From Globisporangium splendens (taxonomy: Eukaryota; Oomycota; Peronosporomycetes; Pythiales; Pythiaceae): DNA of 64,000 nucleotides. Location of the stretch: contig VFIW01000092.1 of the NCBI GenBank assembly GCA_006386115.1, positions 1-64,000 on the forward strand, given 5' to 3'. Each line of letters begins with the position of its first letter. The stretch's first letter is position 1. The position numbers were made by a program, and so were the translations under genes. Below the pieces are notes generated by a model, which ran no database searches, was not told the origin of the DNA, and was given only the letters and a program-made list of their open reading frames with translations. Below, piece by piece: positions 41,648 through 53,400 of this stretch.

Positions 41648-44600
41648 TAAAATCATCAGCATACCTGGGTTCGACACGAAATAGAAACGAGGAAATTTGT
41701 TACGTTTCTGCTCCAAGTACCCTTCCAGGCTCTTCTGACACTTCTCGAGTTCCGAGTATATTGGCGGGAGGCAAGACTTGAGCAGTTCGCTCGCACACCA
41801 CCGAACCACGTTCTTGATCTCGACATATTTTGTCATGATCTCCGCCCAGTCCTTGTCGATTTTCTGGAATTTCTTCGCTTCGACAGGCATTTGCTTTGCA
41901 ATGTCGCCGCCAGTAAACACCGACTCGAGCGAACACCACAGCATTTGCACTTTAATCCACCTTTCAAGTGTTTCGGACGTATCTGAAAGCTGCTCCAGCT
42001 TTTGCTGAGCCACGTCTCGGAAAGGAGCAACATGACGCATGGATAGCATCGTCTGCAGGTTCATCTGCGTTTCTTCAAGCTCTTCCACAATCGGAACAAC
42101 AGCTTTGAGGATCGGCACATTTCTGCTTTTCCAGTCCTGAAACTGGAATTCTTCGGTCTCCCATCGTTGACTGATTTCACCGAGCTGAACCTCAATTTTC
42201 AGCTGTTTGTCTGCACCATCGGTGATTTCTTCGATCTCAGCTTTGAATCCCACGATATTTGCGTCCATCAGAGCTTGCAGCTTGAAATCGGCTGCAGTGA
42301 CGTCAAGCTGGGTACCTGTTTTCTCCATAACCGCGTCCCAGTGACGTGGCTTAATGGACTCCTTACTGAGTCCTTGCAGCAATGGCAAGATGTCCGTGAA
42401 ATCGTCAATCATCTGCTTAAGGTCGGTGTAGGCTTCCCATTCTCTCAGCTTCGCTGGCATTTTCTTACACCGCGACGAAAACGCGTCCACTTTTTCCGTC
42501 ATGGCCTGTACTCTTTCAGCTACAGACAACCACGGGATTTGCTTCCACTCCTCGATCGTGCTCAGGACATCCGTGTGCAATCCAAATAGTTTGTCTTGCA
42601 ACTGTAGCTCCTTTTTCGTGGTCTCTAACTCTGGGTACGTCGTTTTCGGGAGCGCAAAGAGCTCTTCTCCTGACGCATACAGCTCAAATTTACGTTCGCG
42701 GATCTCGTATTCTTCCTTGTAGCGATTCAATCGTTCCACAGCTTCAACAGGAGGAATTCCGATCACCATCGGTCCATTTGCCATGTAATCTTCGCGGAAA
42801 TGCTTCACGTCAACAATGAATTCCTTGATGTCTCGCAGCAGTCCACGCTTGAAGCCCGCTTGGGTCTTGCTTAGTTCATCGGTTCGAGCTTCGGCGTGAT
42901 GGATCAACTTGCGCCAATTGCTTTGCAGCACGGATTTTTGGTCCATTTCCTCTTTCTCCATGAAGCCATCAGGCAAATAGTATTCCAGCATTTCGTACAT
43001 GTCGAGCACGGGGTTGATCTCCATGCTGATGCCACTCCCACGCGCACGCACTTCTTTTAGCAAGTTCATCACAAAGCGAAGTGAATCCAGGTCGATGACT
43101 TTGCGGTTCAGTTTTCCCATCGTCGAGCGGAAATACTCGGTCAGCGATTCCATCTTTCGGTGCGCTTGGTTGTGCAAGTTGTCGCTAAATTTCAGTTTCC
43201 ATTGCGAGTTCTCGTGTTTCAGCTGCAGTTTGATATTTCTTGTGTTGAGTGAGAGCACGCCGATATTGTACACTGGAGGCAGTCCCGTTATCTCTTCATC
43301 GATTTCTACAAAGGATTTCAGCTTCTTCTCAAAATCCTGCAGTTCTGGGTTCTTTTTCTGGAAACTATCGTACGCGGCATCTTTGTTTTCCATCCAAAGC
43401 CATTCATATTTCTGGAACGAGCCCAAATACTCGGTCGCATTGTTTCGCAGTCCTTGCACACTACCCGCAAGAAGGAGAACAACACGAACGATCTCGATAT
43501 CTTTTGCGATACGACCAAAGAACGTGATCTTCGCTCCTGATATTCCGGTCGAGCCGCCGAGTGTCGTTCCACTACCTGATCCCGAATCATTTTGACCCCA
43601 ATCAAGCAATTCTTTCGAGCAGCTAAGCACAGTCTTTGCAGCTTTGTTAATCGCTAGCTGGATATCATCGAGTGAAGGGTGAAGCACGACTCGCGGAACA
43701 CTCAATTGCACATCGACCTCGAAAAACGGGCGCTCAATCGTGAAAATGTTCGACGACACTCGCGACGCGACACGCTTCTTGATCGTACTGAGCGAGTTCT
43801 TTGTGCAATGCAACAGCGCTTGGTACATGAAGTGATTGTAGCGCTTCTTCAGTTTCATAGCTACTTCGTTTGACACGCCTTCGATGTGCGAATCCAGTGG
43901 GTATTGCATGATAATCTTCAAAAGATCCTCGACGGCATTCTCGATCTCGATATTCTTGCCCTGTAACAGAGTCCCCGCGCGTTTGATGTTGGACCCTTGC
44001 ATGGCAACAAATTCTTCCAGGGAAAGTGACTGGTCCACTGGCAGATCCACGAGCATCGTCTTGGAGACAATGCGCATGTTCTTCTCAATCCGATTTTCGA
44101 TGATATCGTTGATGTTGGTGACCAATTCTTCTAAATGCTGCAACCCCGTGTGGATGTGGCTTCGATACGCTTCAATATTCATGCTCGTCCACGTCAACGT
44201 GATCATACCTGGACGCAACTTGAACTCCATGTCATTAAAGTGTGGACGCAGCAGCATCGCCGTGACGGGGATCACCTCCGTCACGATGCGATCGTACTCA
44301 GACAGAGCGTACTGGAGCTCGTTGTAGTAGTTTTCGAATTTCTCTTCCTGAAGCAGCACGATCTTAGCAGCTTCGGGGATCTCGATACCCATTCGATCGA
44401 GGCACTTGGCTTCACGGAGCAATTGCAAGATCTCAGGGTCAAAGTTCACGTGCAGTTTGTTGTCCTCGGGATGGCGGATGATGAGCGTCGCCTGCAGCCC
44501 AGCTTTGGCAGTGTCGATATACTGCACACATGCCTGATACCAAATGCACTCAAACGCGACGAGAGTACGCGCAACCTTGTTGTACATTCGGATGATCCGT

Positions 44601-45912
44601 TTCGCATCCTTACTCGCCAGCACGTTCTGATTCGACTCGAATTTCTTCATCGGCTCTTCGATCCGCTTCAGCAAGTGGCGTGACCACGCGATATTGCCTG
44701 CAACGGGAGGCAAATTTCGCGGATATGGTGGGTTCTGTTTATACTTTTCGTACTGCTGCAAGACATGCTCCGGTTCGAGTCCGTAATTTTGGAAAATCAC
44801 ATTGAACTTGGAGTCCAGATCCGACTTCAGGTTCTCTCGTTGTAAAATGGTCTGGAACTTCCGCAACAGGTTGAGTGAATGCTCGATGGACGTGATATTC
44901 TCGAAGGAGTCGTTGATAAACTTCTGCAAGAGTCCCTCGAGATCCGAAATGCGGACGTTGAACTCAACGTAGTCGCGGTCAAAGCGATTGTTCTTGTAGT
45001 CGAGCAAGTCGTGGTTGCGGTGTTGAAACTCGCGAATGATCGAGTTGAACTTTGCGATCAGATCTTCCATGCCTTCCAGCTTATGCTGTCCCAGAGACGA
45101 GAACTGGTGGATGGTCGTAAACATGTCGACCAGCTTTGTCACACGTCGACAGAATAGATCAAACTTGCCAAAGATCTTCATCTCATTGAACTCAAACTGC
45201 TTGCCCTTTGGAGTCGCAAACAACTTGTCCTTTGTGACACGGTACTGCTGCTGGTACGCTTCGTTGAGCTTCAGGCACGAGTCGAGGTGCCTCACCAGCT
45301 CCTCGGGGTCTTTATCCCACATCACCTCGTACGTTTCTCCTCCCGTGACACAGTGTTTGCAATTTGTGATCATTTGGTTCGTGATCTTCGTGAACAGATT
45401 CGCCATGCGCTCAGTCGTGTTGTAGTACCGAGCGATCGAGTGGATCATCTTGATCGAGTTCATCAGCTCTGGCAGCGTATCGATAATGGAGCTCGGAGTG
45501 CCATTGTACAATGGAATGATAAACTTCTCCAGCGTGAACAGATACTTGACGTTGTCTTTGGCTTCGTTCGCAGCCTCCGTGATGCCAATGTCGATCTGCT
45601 TCCACCGACGCAACAATGTCTGAATGCGCTGCTTCGTGTCGTCACTCACGCTTTCCGTGGTGCGGCTCAGCACGGTGAACACGTCTTTGTATTCGTTCAT
45701 CTTGAGTTGTTCCGTGATGCTCGTCAGGCGTTGCATGCGTCGTCGCCAGTACTCGAGCTCGCCCATGGGACCATCGTCGTCGATCTGCTCAACATTGTTC
45801 TTGCCGTTGTTCGTCGTGTTTGTAGCGAATCGTGCTTCTTGCTGAGGATGCAAATTGAATTGTGATTGAAATGAAAGTTGCTGCCTACCTTTTGCTTCGA
45901 CAGCAACGAATG

Positions 45913-46012
45913 CAGATGACTAATTACTTCGAAATGACTAGTTACCACCAAATGAGTCACTACACTAAATAACTCACCAGAGAGATGAGTCACTATACAT
46001 AATGACTCACCA
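45913..46012. repeat. Degenerate tandem repeat with TGAGTCA/TGACTCA motifs
   Basis: Two copies of about 32 bp (45951-45981 and 45983-46013; AATGAGTCACTA...AACTCACCAG and GATGAGTCACTA...GACTCACCAG) follow two shorter relatives (ATGACTAATTACTTC, ATGACTAGTTACCAC). AP-1/GCN4-type sites lie at 45953, 45986 and 46003. The repeat sits at the border of the dynein pseudogene and the gypsy relic and may be part of a decayed LTR. Confidence 0.6.
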
Positions 46013-46064
46013 GCGACGACGTGCGCAAAGCTGAAAGCAACCCTACAGTGCCTCCATGCTTAGC

Positions 46065-47894
46065 TCACGTTCGCTGGAGCCAATCGACGGCTTGCTTGAG
46101 TGCTTGGGAGTCACTTGAAGCAGTGTATAGCTGGACCTTGCTTGGGATGCCCTTGTGGAAGTCGTTCAGTGCCTCCCAGGAGTCTTCGACATGTTCGAGG
46201 CCCTGCCAGGCCACCATGAGCTCCCAACGCTTTAGCTGCTCGGTGTACCGGTGTTGTTTGAACGCTTGAACTCCCAATACGATGCCCTGAGTTGACACAT
46301 GCTGGATCATCTCTTCGTTTACGTTGAGGCTTGAGTCTGCATACATCTTCAAGCGCGAGCCATGCACGTCATTGGTTGCCTTCGTGATCAAGTTCTCGAT
46401 CAGAAACGAATGCGACCGAGCTCTCACGACTCGAAACGGGCCTAACCATCGGACCGTGAGCTTGTTCCCTTCCAATCGTGCGTCTGCGCGAGACCACAAC
46501 ACGAAGTCGCCTTCGACGAAATTGCACACAACGCCATTCTTGTTTGCGATCTGCTGCAGACGTGTGCGCTCCTTGATGTCAACTACATGCTTGCGCAGTT
46601 CGAACATGCTCCTGCGCAACGCATTCAGTACTTTTGAGATTGCCGACTTGGTCATGTTCCCGAACAACTCTTGTCTTTTGTCACTCGGCTTCCATACGAC
46701 GTCAAATGCGCTTGAGCACGGCAAACCGGTGAAGAGCTCGACTGGAGCTTTGTCTCCCAATGACTGCACTTGTGTGTGATTCAGGTTAAACTGGGCTACA
46801 GGCAGGAGAAACGGCCACTCCTTCGTGTCCAGCTTGAACTCAAGAAGGAGAACACGCACCACTTGGAGGATATCTCGGTTGAGGCGTTCAACTGTACCAT
46901 TGATCCAAGGCGAGTACGCGGGTACGAAAACTTGTTTAGCCTTCAGCTTGCTACTCAGTTCGCGAAGCACATCGTTCTTAAAATGTGACCCGTTGTCTGA
47001 AACCCATACCGCTGGAGCACCATAGCGTTTGTGCCAATCCATCATCGCTTCCGCTGCAACAGCAGCAGTAGGTGCCGAGCATGCAACCAGCTCGCAATGA
47101 TGGGTCAGTCCATCTTTCAGCACCAACACGTACTTCTGCGGCCCATAGCTCTCACTTAGATATAGGAAATCCCAGTGGAGAACTTCGTTCCGGATATTCC
47201 CCTGCGCGCCGCAGTGAGCGACAATCAACAGACGGTTGAGCAAGTCCTTATCCACGGGTGGTATCCAAGGCTTGTCGTTGGTGGTTATTGTGCCATCTAC
47301 AGCCTCATGCTGGAGTTTCAAGTGTCTCTGGTGCTGCTTCTGCGCGGCATTTATGTCCTTCGCGCTCGGTCAAATAAAGTTCTCGTCCTCCAATGGTCGT
47401 AGTGGCGAAGTATCTGGCGTGCTTCGTGTTCGGACGTACAGTAACTTCTTTGGTGCGCTTTGGCTGTCGGAGGATCTTCCCCACCTGCTCACAATGTCCG
47501 CCCAGAGATTGTGCTCGCCCGGGATGTGCTCAATGGTGTAGATGTAGCCAGTCAAACGCATGGCCCATCTCTGTAGCTTTGCTCTGATGTGCTTTTTCAG
47601 TTCGCTTTGAGGTGCGAAGATTGGGATCAAGTTTGCGTGGTCGCAGTAGAGGCGGAAACCGCGAGCTCTCTGCAGCATGTACTCGAGGTTCGTGCACGCT
47701 GTCATGATCGGATATGCCTCCTTCTCGACAGTGCTCCAGTTAAGCTGAGCGGCTTTGAAAATGTAACCGGACACTCCCGAGTTACGCAGCACGGTACGTG
47801 TGTGAGGAAGCGTGTGCACGATTTCTCTCAAGGACTCTGTTCCAAGAGCTGTTGCCTGCTTCCTGCAGTGCAACGATCGGTTACCTATAGATCT
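46065..47894 (-). pseudogene. Gypsy-type Pol relic (RNase H, integrase, chromodomain-like end)
   Basis: The minus strand holds RNase H (LNWSTVEKEAYPIMTACTNL; FRLYCDHANLIPIFAP; HIPGEHNLWADIVSRW), an integrase core (VLKDGLTHHCELVACSAP; VWVSDNGSHFKNDVL; YSPWINGTVERLNRDI) and a chromodomain-like end (LMVAWQGLEHVEDSWEALND). One TGA at 47370-47372 interrupts the frame (ENFI-stop-PSAKDI, most likely from Trp). The 5' side is cut off at about 47895, next to the LTR of copy B, and no continuation was recognised beyond 55381. It is a different lineage from the chromovirus copies. Confidence 0.82.
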
Positions 47895-47905
47895 CTATAG
47901 AGTGA

Positions 47906-48509
47906 TGTAATGGGCTCAGGCTGCCATTACATGCAAGGTGGCTCTTTGTGTGTGTCACACACCACCTTGTGGAAGTGCATTGTGGGTGCGAAGATATTGG
48001 GTGAAACACATAATAGTGACCCCACATGCACAGGTGACGTCATCGTCTGACGTCAGAGCAATCTGTGTCTGAGTTGAGTGTTGGTCGCTCGCAATCATTG
48101 AGATTCGGCGTGATTACGCACAACAGTACTCTAGACACGTGAATGATGGTTCCTACTTGGGGAAACTGCACTGGTGATGAGACCGACGTGTCTCTGCCAC
48201 CTGAAGTGAGTGGCAAGCCAATCACTTCGCAGAGAATCCCCGCGGTACTTCAAGTTCAAGTTTCTCGAAGATCCCCTGGGTTCAACCTCAGTGTACCCAA
48301 GGTTTTTATATCAGATTCATAGGTTTTATTGTGCATGTTTAGGTTTTAGTTATAAAACCTCTAGGAGCCCTAGTGGTGTTTTACATGTAGTGTCAGGAAC
48401 CATAAGCTCATTTCAATTCAGTTGCATTTTTGCCAAGTTCCTCTCAAGTCTTCCTCTCAAGCGCAAGCGTGCGTGCTGTGTTTGAGGCTGTCTCGGATAG
48501 CCTCTTACA
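47906..48509 (+). repeat. 5' LTR of chromovirus copy B
   Basis: It starts TGTAATGGG and ends CTCTTACA. U3 is close to the other LTRs, but the last 170 bp or so are much more divergent. The CRE pair lies at 48035-48042 and 48048-48055. Confidence 0.87.
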
Positions 48510-48616
48510 CCTGGTAGCACTTCGTAGTCCTTCCAACGACCAAGTCAAGAGTCTGCATAGGCCGCTTGTGTAGCGTGCGCGGACATTCCAAGACCCCTGT
48601 CCGATTGTGAGAAACA

Positions 48617-49660
48617 ATGGAAGGGATTGAGACGCCGATGGGCTCGATGCCTGGAGAGACCGTGGAGCTGACGAATGAGCATTTTCCTCATTTGTCGAGC
48701 CACGAGTGGGCAGCCCTCGAGCGTATGCGAGCGGTCATCGGTGAGGCGGCTGTGATCAGTTTGCTGAGATCAGCGTCACCGGATGAGCAGAGGAACGCGG
48801 CTACGAGCTTCATGCATCACGAGATCATGAACTCTCATCGACAGCCCGCAACTCCTGTCACGACGATGAGAGTGGCACCTCTGAAGCTCGATGTATCTCC
48901 GTACCGTGGAGGAGAGAACGAACCTCTAGCGAGATGGTTCGTTGAGTTGGATGCAGCGATCACTGCAAGACAACTACGGGACCCAATGCAGCAAGTGTTG
49001 TTTGCGATGTCAAACCTTGCGGGTCGAGCGAAGAGTTGGGCGTATGGGAAGCGATTGGCAGAGCCACATTGCTTCTACGACCTGGACGACTTCAAGCGAG
49101 AGCTGAAGAAGGCTTTTGAGCCTCCGCAGAGCGAATTTCGGGCTCGCGCTGAGTTCTTAAAGCTTCGTCAGGGTAAATACGACCTACACTCGTACGCTCA
49201 ACGAGCACGATACCTCGTGTCAAGTATCGTGAATGAGCCGATTGATGCCTCAACGCAAGTTGTGACATTCATGGCAGGGCTCAATGATGGTCCAATTCGG
49301 AACCAGCTGTTCCGCGAGTACCCCAAGACGCTGGATGAAGCCATCGAGCGAGCGATGCAAGAAGAATTCAGCATCAAGCAAGCCAAGTTCAACGGTTTCG
49401 GCCCTCGCCCTGTTCGACAACACGCAGTCACACACGACGGTCCAGAACCGATGGACATCTCGTATGCCGATGCGACTACAAGCAGATACCCACGCAATGA
49501 CGGGAAGTGTTTCCGTTGTGGCAAGCCCGGTCACATCGCAAGAAATTGCAAGGTGTCCTTACCAAGCCAGCGAGCGACACACGGTTCGCAATCGAATCGA
49601 CCAGGCAGAGGCCGGCGATTCGAGCGTTCCCAACAGCCAAAAAACGGGAACGACCAGTAG
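48617..49660 (+). CDS. Chromovirus Gag
   Basis: The ATG at 48617 gives 347 aa. The retrotransposon Gag domain spans residues about 85-250 (LARWFVELDAAITARQLRDP; FKRELKKAFEPPQSEFRARA; YDLHSYAQRARYLVSSIVNE). A CCHC knuckle (CFRCGKPGHIARNC) lies near residue 297 and is followed by an Arg/Gln-rich tail. Gag builds the particle and packages element RNA. The pol frame begins in another frame before the gag stop, so Pol expression would need a shift or a separate start. Confidence 0.9.
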   Translation: MEGIETPMGSMPGETVELTNEHFPHLSSHEWAALERMRAVIGEAAVISLLRSASPDEQRNAATSFMHHEIMNSHRQPATPVTTMRVAPLKLDVSPYRGGENEPLARWFVELDAAITARQLRDPMQQVLFAMSNLAGRAKSWAYGKRLAEPHCFYDLDDFKRELKKAFEPPQSEFRARAEFLKLRQGKYDLHSYAQRARYLVSSIVNEPIDASTQVVTFMAGLNDGPIRNQLFREYPKTLDEAIERAMQEEFSIKQAKFNGFGPRPVRQHAVTHDGPEPMDISYADATTSRYPRNDGKCFRCGKPGHIARNCKVSLPSQRATHGSQSNRPGRGRRFERSQQPKNGNDQ

Positions 49661-49663
49661 GAG

Positions 49664-50429
49664 CGGGGCTCCCTACTGGGCGAACAAAGAGTTCTGTGAA
49701 TGTCGTGGAAGCGCAGAACTCTTGCCCCGGTGTGCGCAACGCACATGAAGTTTCCGCGAACAGATGTGAGCGTGTCGAGCAAGAGCCAGCCTTGATAGTC
49801 CACAAGGTTAAGGTAGATGGTTACTCAGAACCTCTACGGGCTCTTGTAGACACGGTGCGTCGAACAATTTTGTCCGCACACAAGTGGTGAGAAGGCAAGG
49901 TTTGGACCTGCCTATCTCGAACAAGGAAATGATCGTTCGCTTGGCGAATGGATCGAAAGTGACGATGCCTAAGCGCGTGTTGCGTATGGTAGTCGAATGT
50001 GATGATTTCCGAGGCGAAGATGAGTTTATTCTACTCGACCTCGATGACAAGTTTGATCTGATTCTGGGAATGCCCTGGTTGAGAAGGTACCAACCGAGCA
50101 TTGACTGGAAGAAGAAGAAGATCAGCGTCGACAAGCAAGTCGACGAAGACCTCAGCTGCCAGGCAGCAAGAGAGGTGATTTGGGCATATACATCTGTTGA
50201 AGATGTGTCTAACGAGAGTCAGGCGTGCGATGGCCCCTCACACTCAAATGACAAGCCCGTGAAGACCACTGGAGGTGGAGTAGTCAGGCGCCAGAAAAAG
50301 ACTACTCCTGTAGCCAAGAGCGATGAAGAGTTCCGCTCTGGCAGGGTTAAAGAAGACAAGAAGACCGACGAAGAAGAACGAAGATCTGCAAGCGTCCCTG
50401 ATCAAGACACAAGAGAAGGCAGAAGATGA
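49664..50429 (+). pseudogene. Chromovirus protease region, frameshifted
   Basis: Before 49855 the pol frame reads VDGYSEPLRALVDT. After it, a different frame continues sensibly (VRRQGLDLPISNKEMIVRLA; FILLDLDDKFDLILGMPWLR). The catalytic motif DTGAS is interrupted at 49850-49860 (GACACGGTGCGTCG): restoring one G would give Asp-Thr-Gly-Ala-Ser. Downstream, coding returns to the original pol frame between 50323 and 50429. The aspartic protease is thus broken in this copy. Confidence 0.78.
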
Positions 50430-53400
50430 AGTGAAGCGACAAGAACAAGCCACTTCAAGCGAATATGTGAACGTCGCAGTCTACAATGAAGAAGGTGACA
50501 GCCAGATAGTGCGTCACGTACAAGTTGAAAATCCTCCAAGTCTGGCTCAAGAATTGATTTCCTTGCCGTTGATGAGCAAGAAGACGCTTAAGCGTAGCCT
50601 GGCGAAAGGCGAAATTTCGCAAATTTGTGCGATCGTCGATGAAGTTGCCGACGATGTCATCAACACTGCGGAAGTGTTAGATGAGAGGACACGGAAGGAG
50701 AGGTTTGATGAGCAGTCGTGGGACGCTCTAAAGGCAAACCCCGTGTATGGACTTGTCAAGGAATATGCGGACATATTTCCAGACAAAGTGCCGGACGAAT
50801 TGCCGCAGGACAGAGGCATTCGTCACGAGATAGATGTACTTCCGGGAACGAAGTACTGTATCACGAGGCAATGGCCGCTACCGAAGGAACAAGTCGATGC
50901 GATCGACGAGTTCTTCGCGCAGCGACAGAAGGCTGGCCATGTGCGCGAGAGCAAGTCTCCGCACTGCAGTCCCACCTTCTGTGTGAAGAAGGCCACAGGC
51001 GGTTGGCGCATTGTTCACGCATTCAACAAATTGAATGATGCGACCATACCTGCTCAGACCCCAGTTCCACGAAAGGATATGATCCTTGATGGAATGGTTG
51101 GCAGCACTGTCTTTAGCGCGATCGATCTGAAAGACGGGTTCTATCAGATTCGAATGCGCGAGAGCGATGTACCATTTACAGCAGTTAGCACCCCTAGTGG
51201 TATGCTGTGGGAGTGGATGGTGATGCCACAAGGTCTGAAGAACGCACCAGCAACTTTCAACAGAATGGTCACGAATGTACTTCATCCATTGAGAGAGTTT
51301 GCACCGAGCTACTTTGACGACATATTCGTTCATAGTAAGGCCTCGGAAGGGAAGAAAGATGTCGATGTTCATCTTGAACATCTTCGTCAAGTCTTTCAAG
51401 TTATGCGTGAGAACAAACTGTACGCTAACTTGAAGAAATGCATCTTCTTCGCCCCTGAGATCCCTGTACTCGGTTGCTTTGTTGGCAAGAATGGCGTTCG
51501 GGTCGATCCTGAGAAGGTCAAGTCTATCGACGATTGGCCTATTCCTCAGAACATCAAACAGCTACGTCAGTGGCTGGGTTTGGCCAACTATTTGCACAAA
51601 TACACGCGCAACTATGCAGCGTTAGTGCAACCCCTCACGAGTCTTTTGAAGAAAGATAATGAGTGGGAATGGCCAGAGGAACATCAGGCAGCGTTTGCCG
51701 AAGTAAAGAAGAGCTTAAGAGAAGCTCCTGTCCTAGCTCTCGCAGACCATGAGAAGCCGTTCCATGCAGTCTGCGATGCGAGCGACTATGCCATCGGGTG
51801 TGCACTGATGCAACACGATGATGAGGGCAAAGAAAGAGTTGTGTCGTATCAGTCACGACAACTCAGGCCCGCAGAACGGAACTATCCGGTCCATGACAAG
51901 GAACTATTGGCCATGAAGTATGCATTGGCAAAGTTCCGAGTCTATTTGCTTGGTGAAAAGCAGTTCGCTATTTACACTGATCACGCATCACTGCGGACAG
52001 CTGTAAAGACGCCTCACCTATCGCAAAGAATGGCAAGATGGTTTTCCTTCTTCGCTGAGTACAACTTTGTTGTACATTACAAGCCCGGCAAGTCAAACAT
52101 TCTTGCCGATGCGCTGTCAAGACGTCCGGATTATGATCCGAAGAACAAGAGTGACGACACGAACGGAGCGTGCCGACTCTGTGAAGACGTCAACGCGATT
52201 GCTACGGGAGTGACAAGCAGAGTCCAAGAAGAGATCACTGAGGGATACAAGCAAGACGAAGCATGCCAAGAACTGATCAAGTATTTCAAGAATCCCTCAG
52301 ACAAGGCACTCCAAAACCTCCCACCAAGAGCAAGATCGCGTGTTCACCGTTACAGCATGCACAATGAGCTGCTGTACTATACGGTTGACGAAGGGGATCC
52401 AGCGAGGATCGTTGTCCCCAACGACGAAGGTCTGCGTCATCGACTCTTGTACGAGTATCATGACGGTCCTTCGAGTGGCCATCTCGGACGTGAGAAAACG
52501 TTTCTCAACTTGTCTCGAGATTATTACTGGCCTCACATGTACAAGTGGGTTCGCAAGTATGTGCGTACTTGCGAAGTGTGCCAAAGAGTTAAGCCATCCG
52601 GCTCTACTCGGGCCCCACTTCGTTCATTGGCTGTCCCTCAGGACAGTTGGAAGTCTGTGAGTATGGACTTCATATTCGGACTTCCAAGAGACAAACACGG
52701 ACGCAATGGCATCCTTGTGTTTGTGGACCGATTCAGCAAGATGGTCCATCTTGCGCCGGTCTCGGATAAGATCTCGGCAGAGATGACTGCGAAAGTCTTT
52801 GTAGACGTGGTGTTCCGTCTACATGGTCTGCCCTCGGAGATCGTATCAGACCGTGACACTCGGTTTACGTCTAGGTTTTGGCGAACTCTGTTTGGCATTT
52901 TGGATACAAAACTATCCATGTCAACAGCAGCACACCCAGAGACAGACGGTCAAACTGAACGAGTGAATCGTGTCCTTGAAGACGTGTTGCGCAGTTATGC
53001 GACGTCTTTCGGAGAGTGGAGTGAGTTTCTCCCTCTCGCAGAGTTTGCGTTGAACAACTCCACGCATGTCTCGACAGGTCATACCCCGTTCTATGTGAAC
53101 TACGGACTCCACCCGAGAGTGCCAGCGTCACTAGTGGGAGAGGTTTCTACCTTAAGTGGGGGAGAGACTATGGCAAAGGAGCCACAGTCGGATCTGAATG
53201 CTGTCACAGAGTTAAAAGCGAATTTTGACTCGATGAAACCTCTAGACGACATGACAAGTCGTGAGGAACAGCAAGTCGACGCCTTTATTGTGAGGAGACA
53301 AGCCGTTGTGAGGTTTGTTCGAGACGCAATTGCAAAGGCTCAGGATCTGCAAAAGGAACAAGCAGATAGGAGCGGAAGGAAGAACAAGCAAGTATATAAG

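Larger units (their letters stand above)
34603..45889 (-). pseudogene. Axonemal outer-arm (gamma/DNAH5-8-type) dynein heavy chain, degraded
   Basis: Coding sequence covers about 3,750 codons. The N-terminal stem (ELEYWRRRMQRLTSITEQLK; DNVKYLFTLEKFIIPLYNGT) leads to the linker and motor. AAA1 has GPAGTGKTE (near 40840) and CFDEFNR. AAA2 has GPTGGGKTK (near 39990). AAA3 has GGPGTAKTS (near 38970). AAA4 has GVGGSGKQS (near 37840). The C-terminus (AAA6 and cap) ends near WGLRGVSLLC. Lesions: in-frame stops at 41645, 41315, 39275 and 37514, all in one continuous frame, and a deletion with frame change near 37236-37262. That deletion joins the post-AAA4 motif MTHMGMV directly to the AAA5/6 motif INCMYQTSLNQFL, removing the stalk, the microtubule-binding tip and most of AAA5. 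The 5' end has no ATG; a possible upstream exon (45889 and above) abuts retroelement sequence. Such motors drive flagella. No functional motor could come from this locus as sequenced. Confidence 0.88.

Noticed and set aside
41642..41662. A 20-nt intron (GTATGC...TATAG) removing the stop at 41645
   Set aside because: It is far shorter than other introns here, and the bases it would remove align with residues present in dynein relatives.
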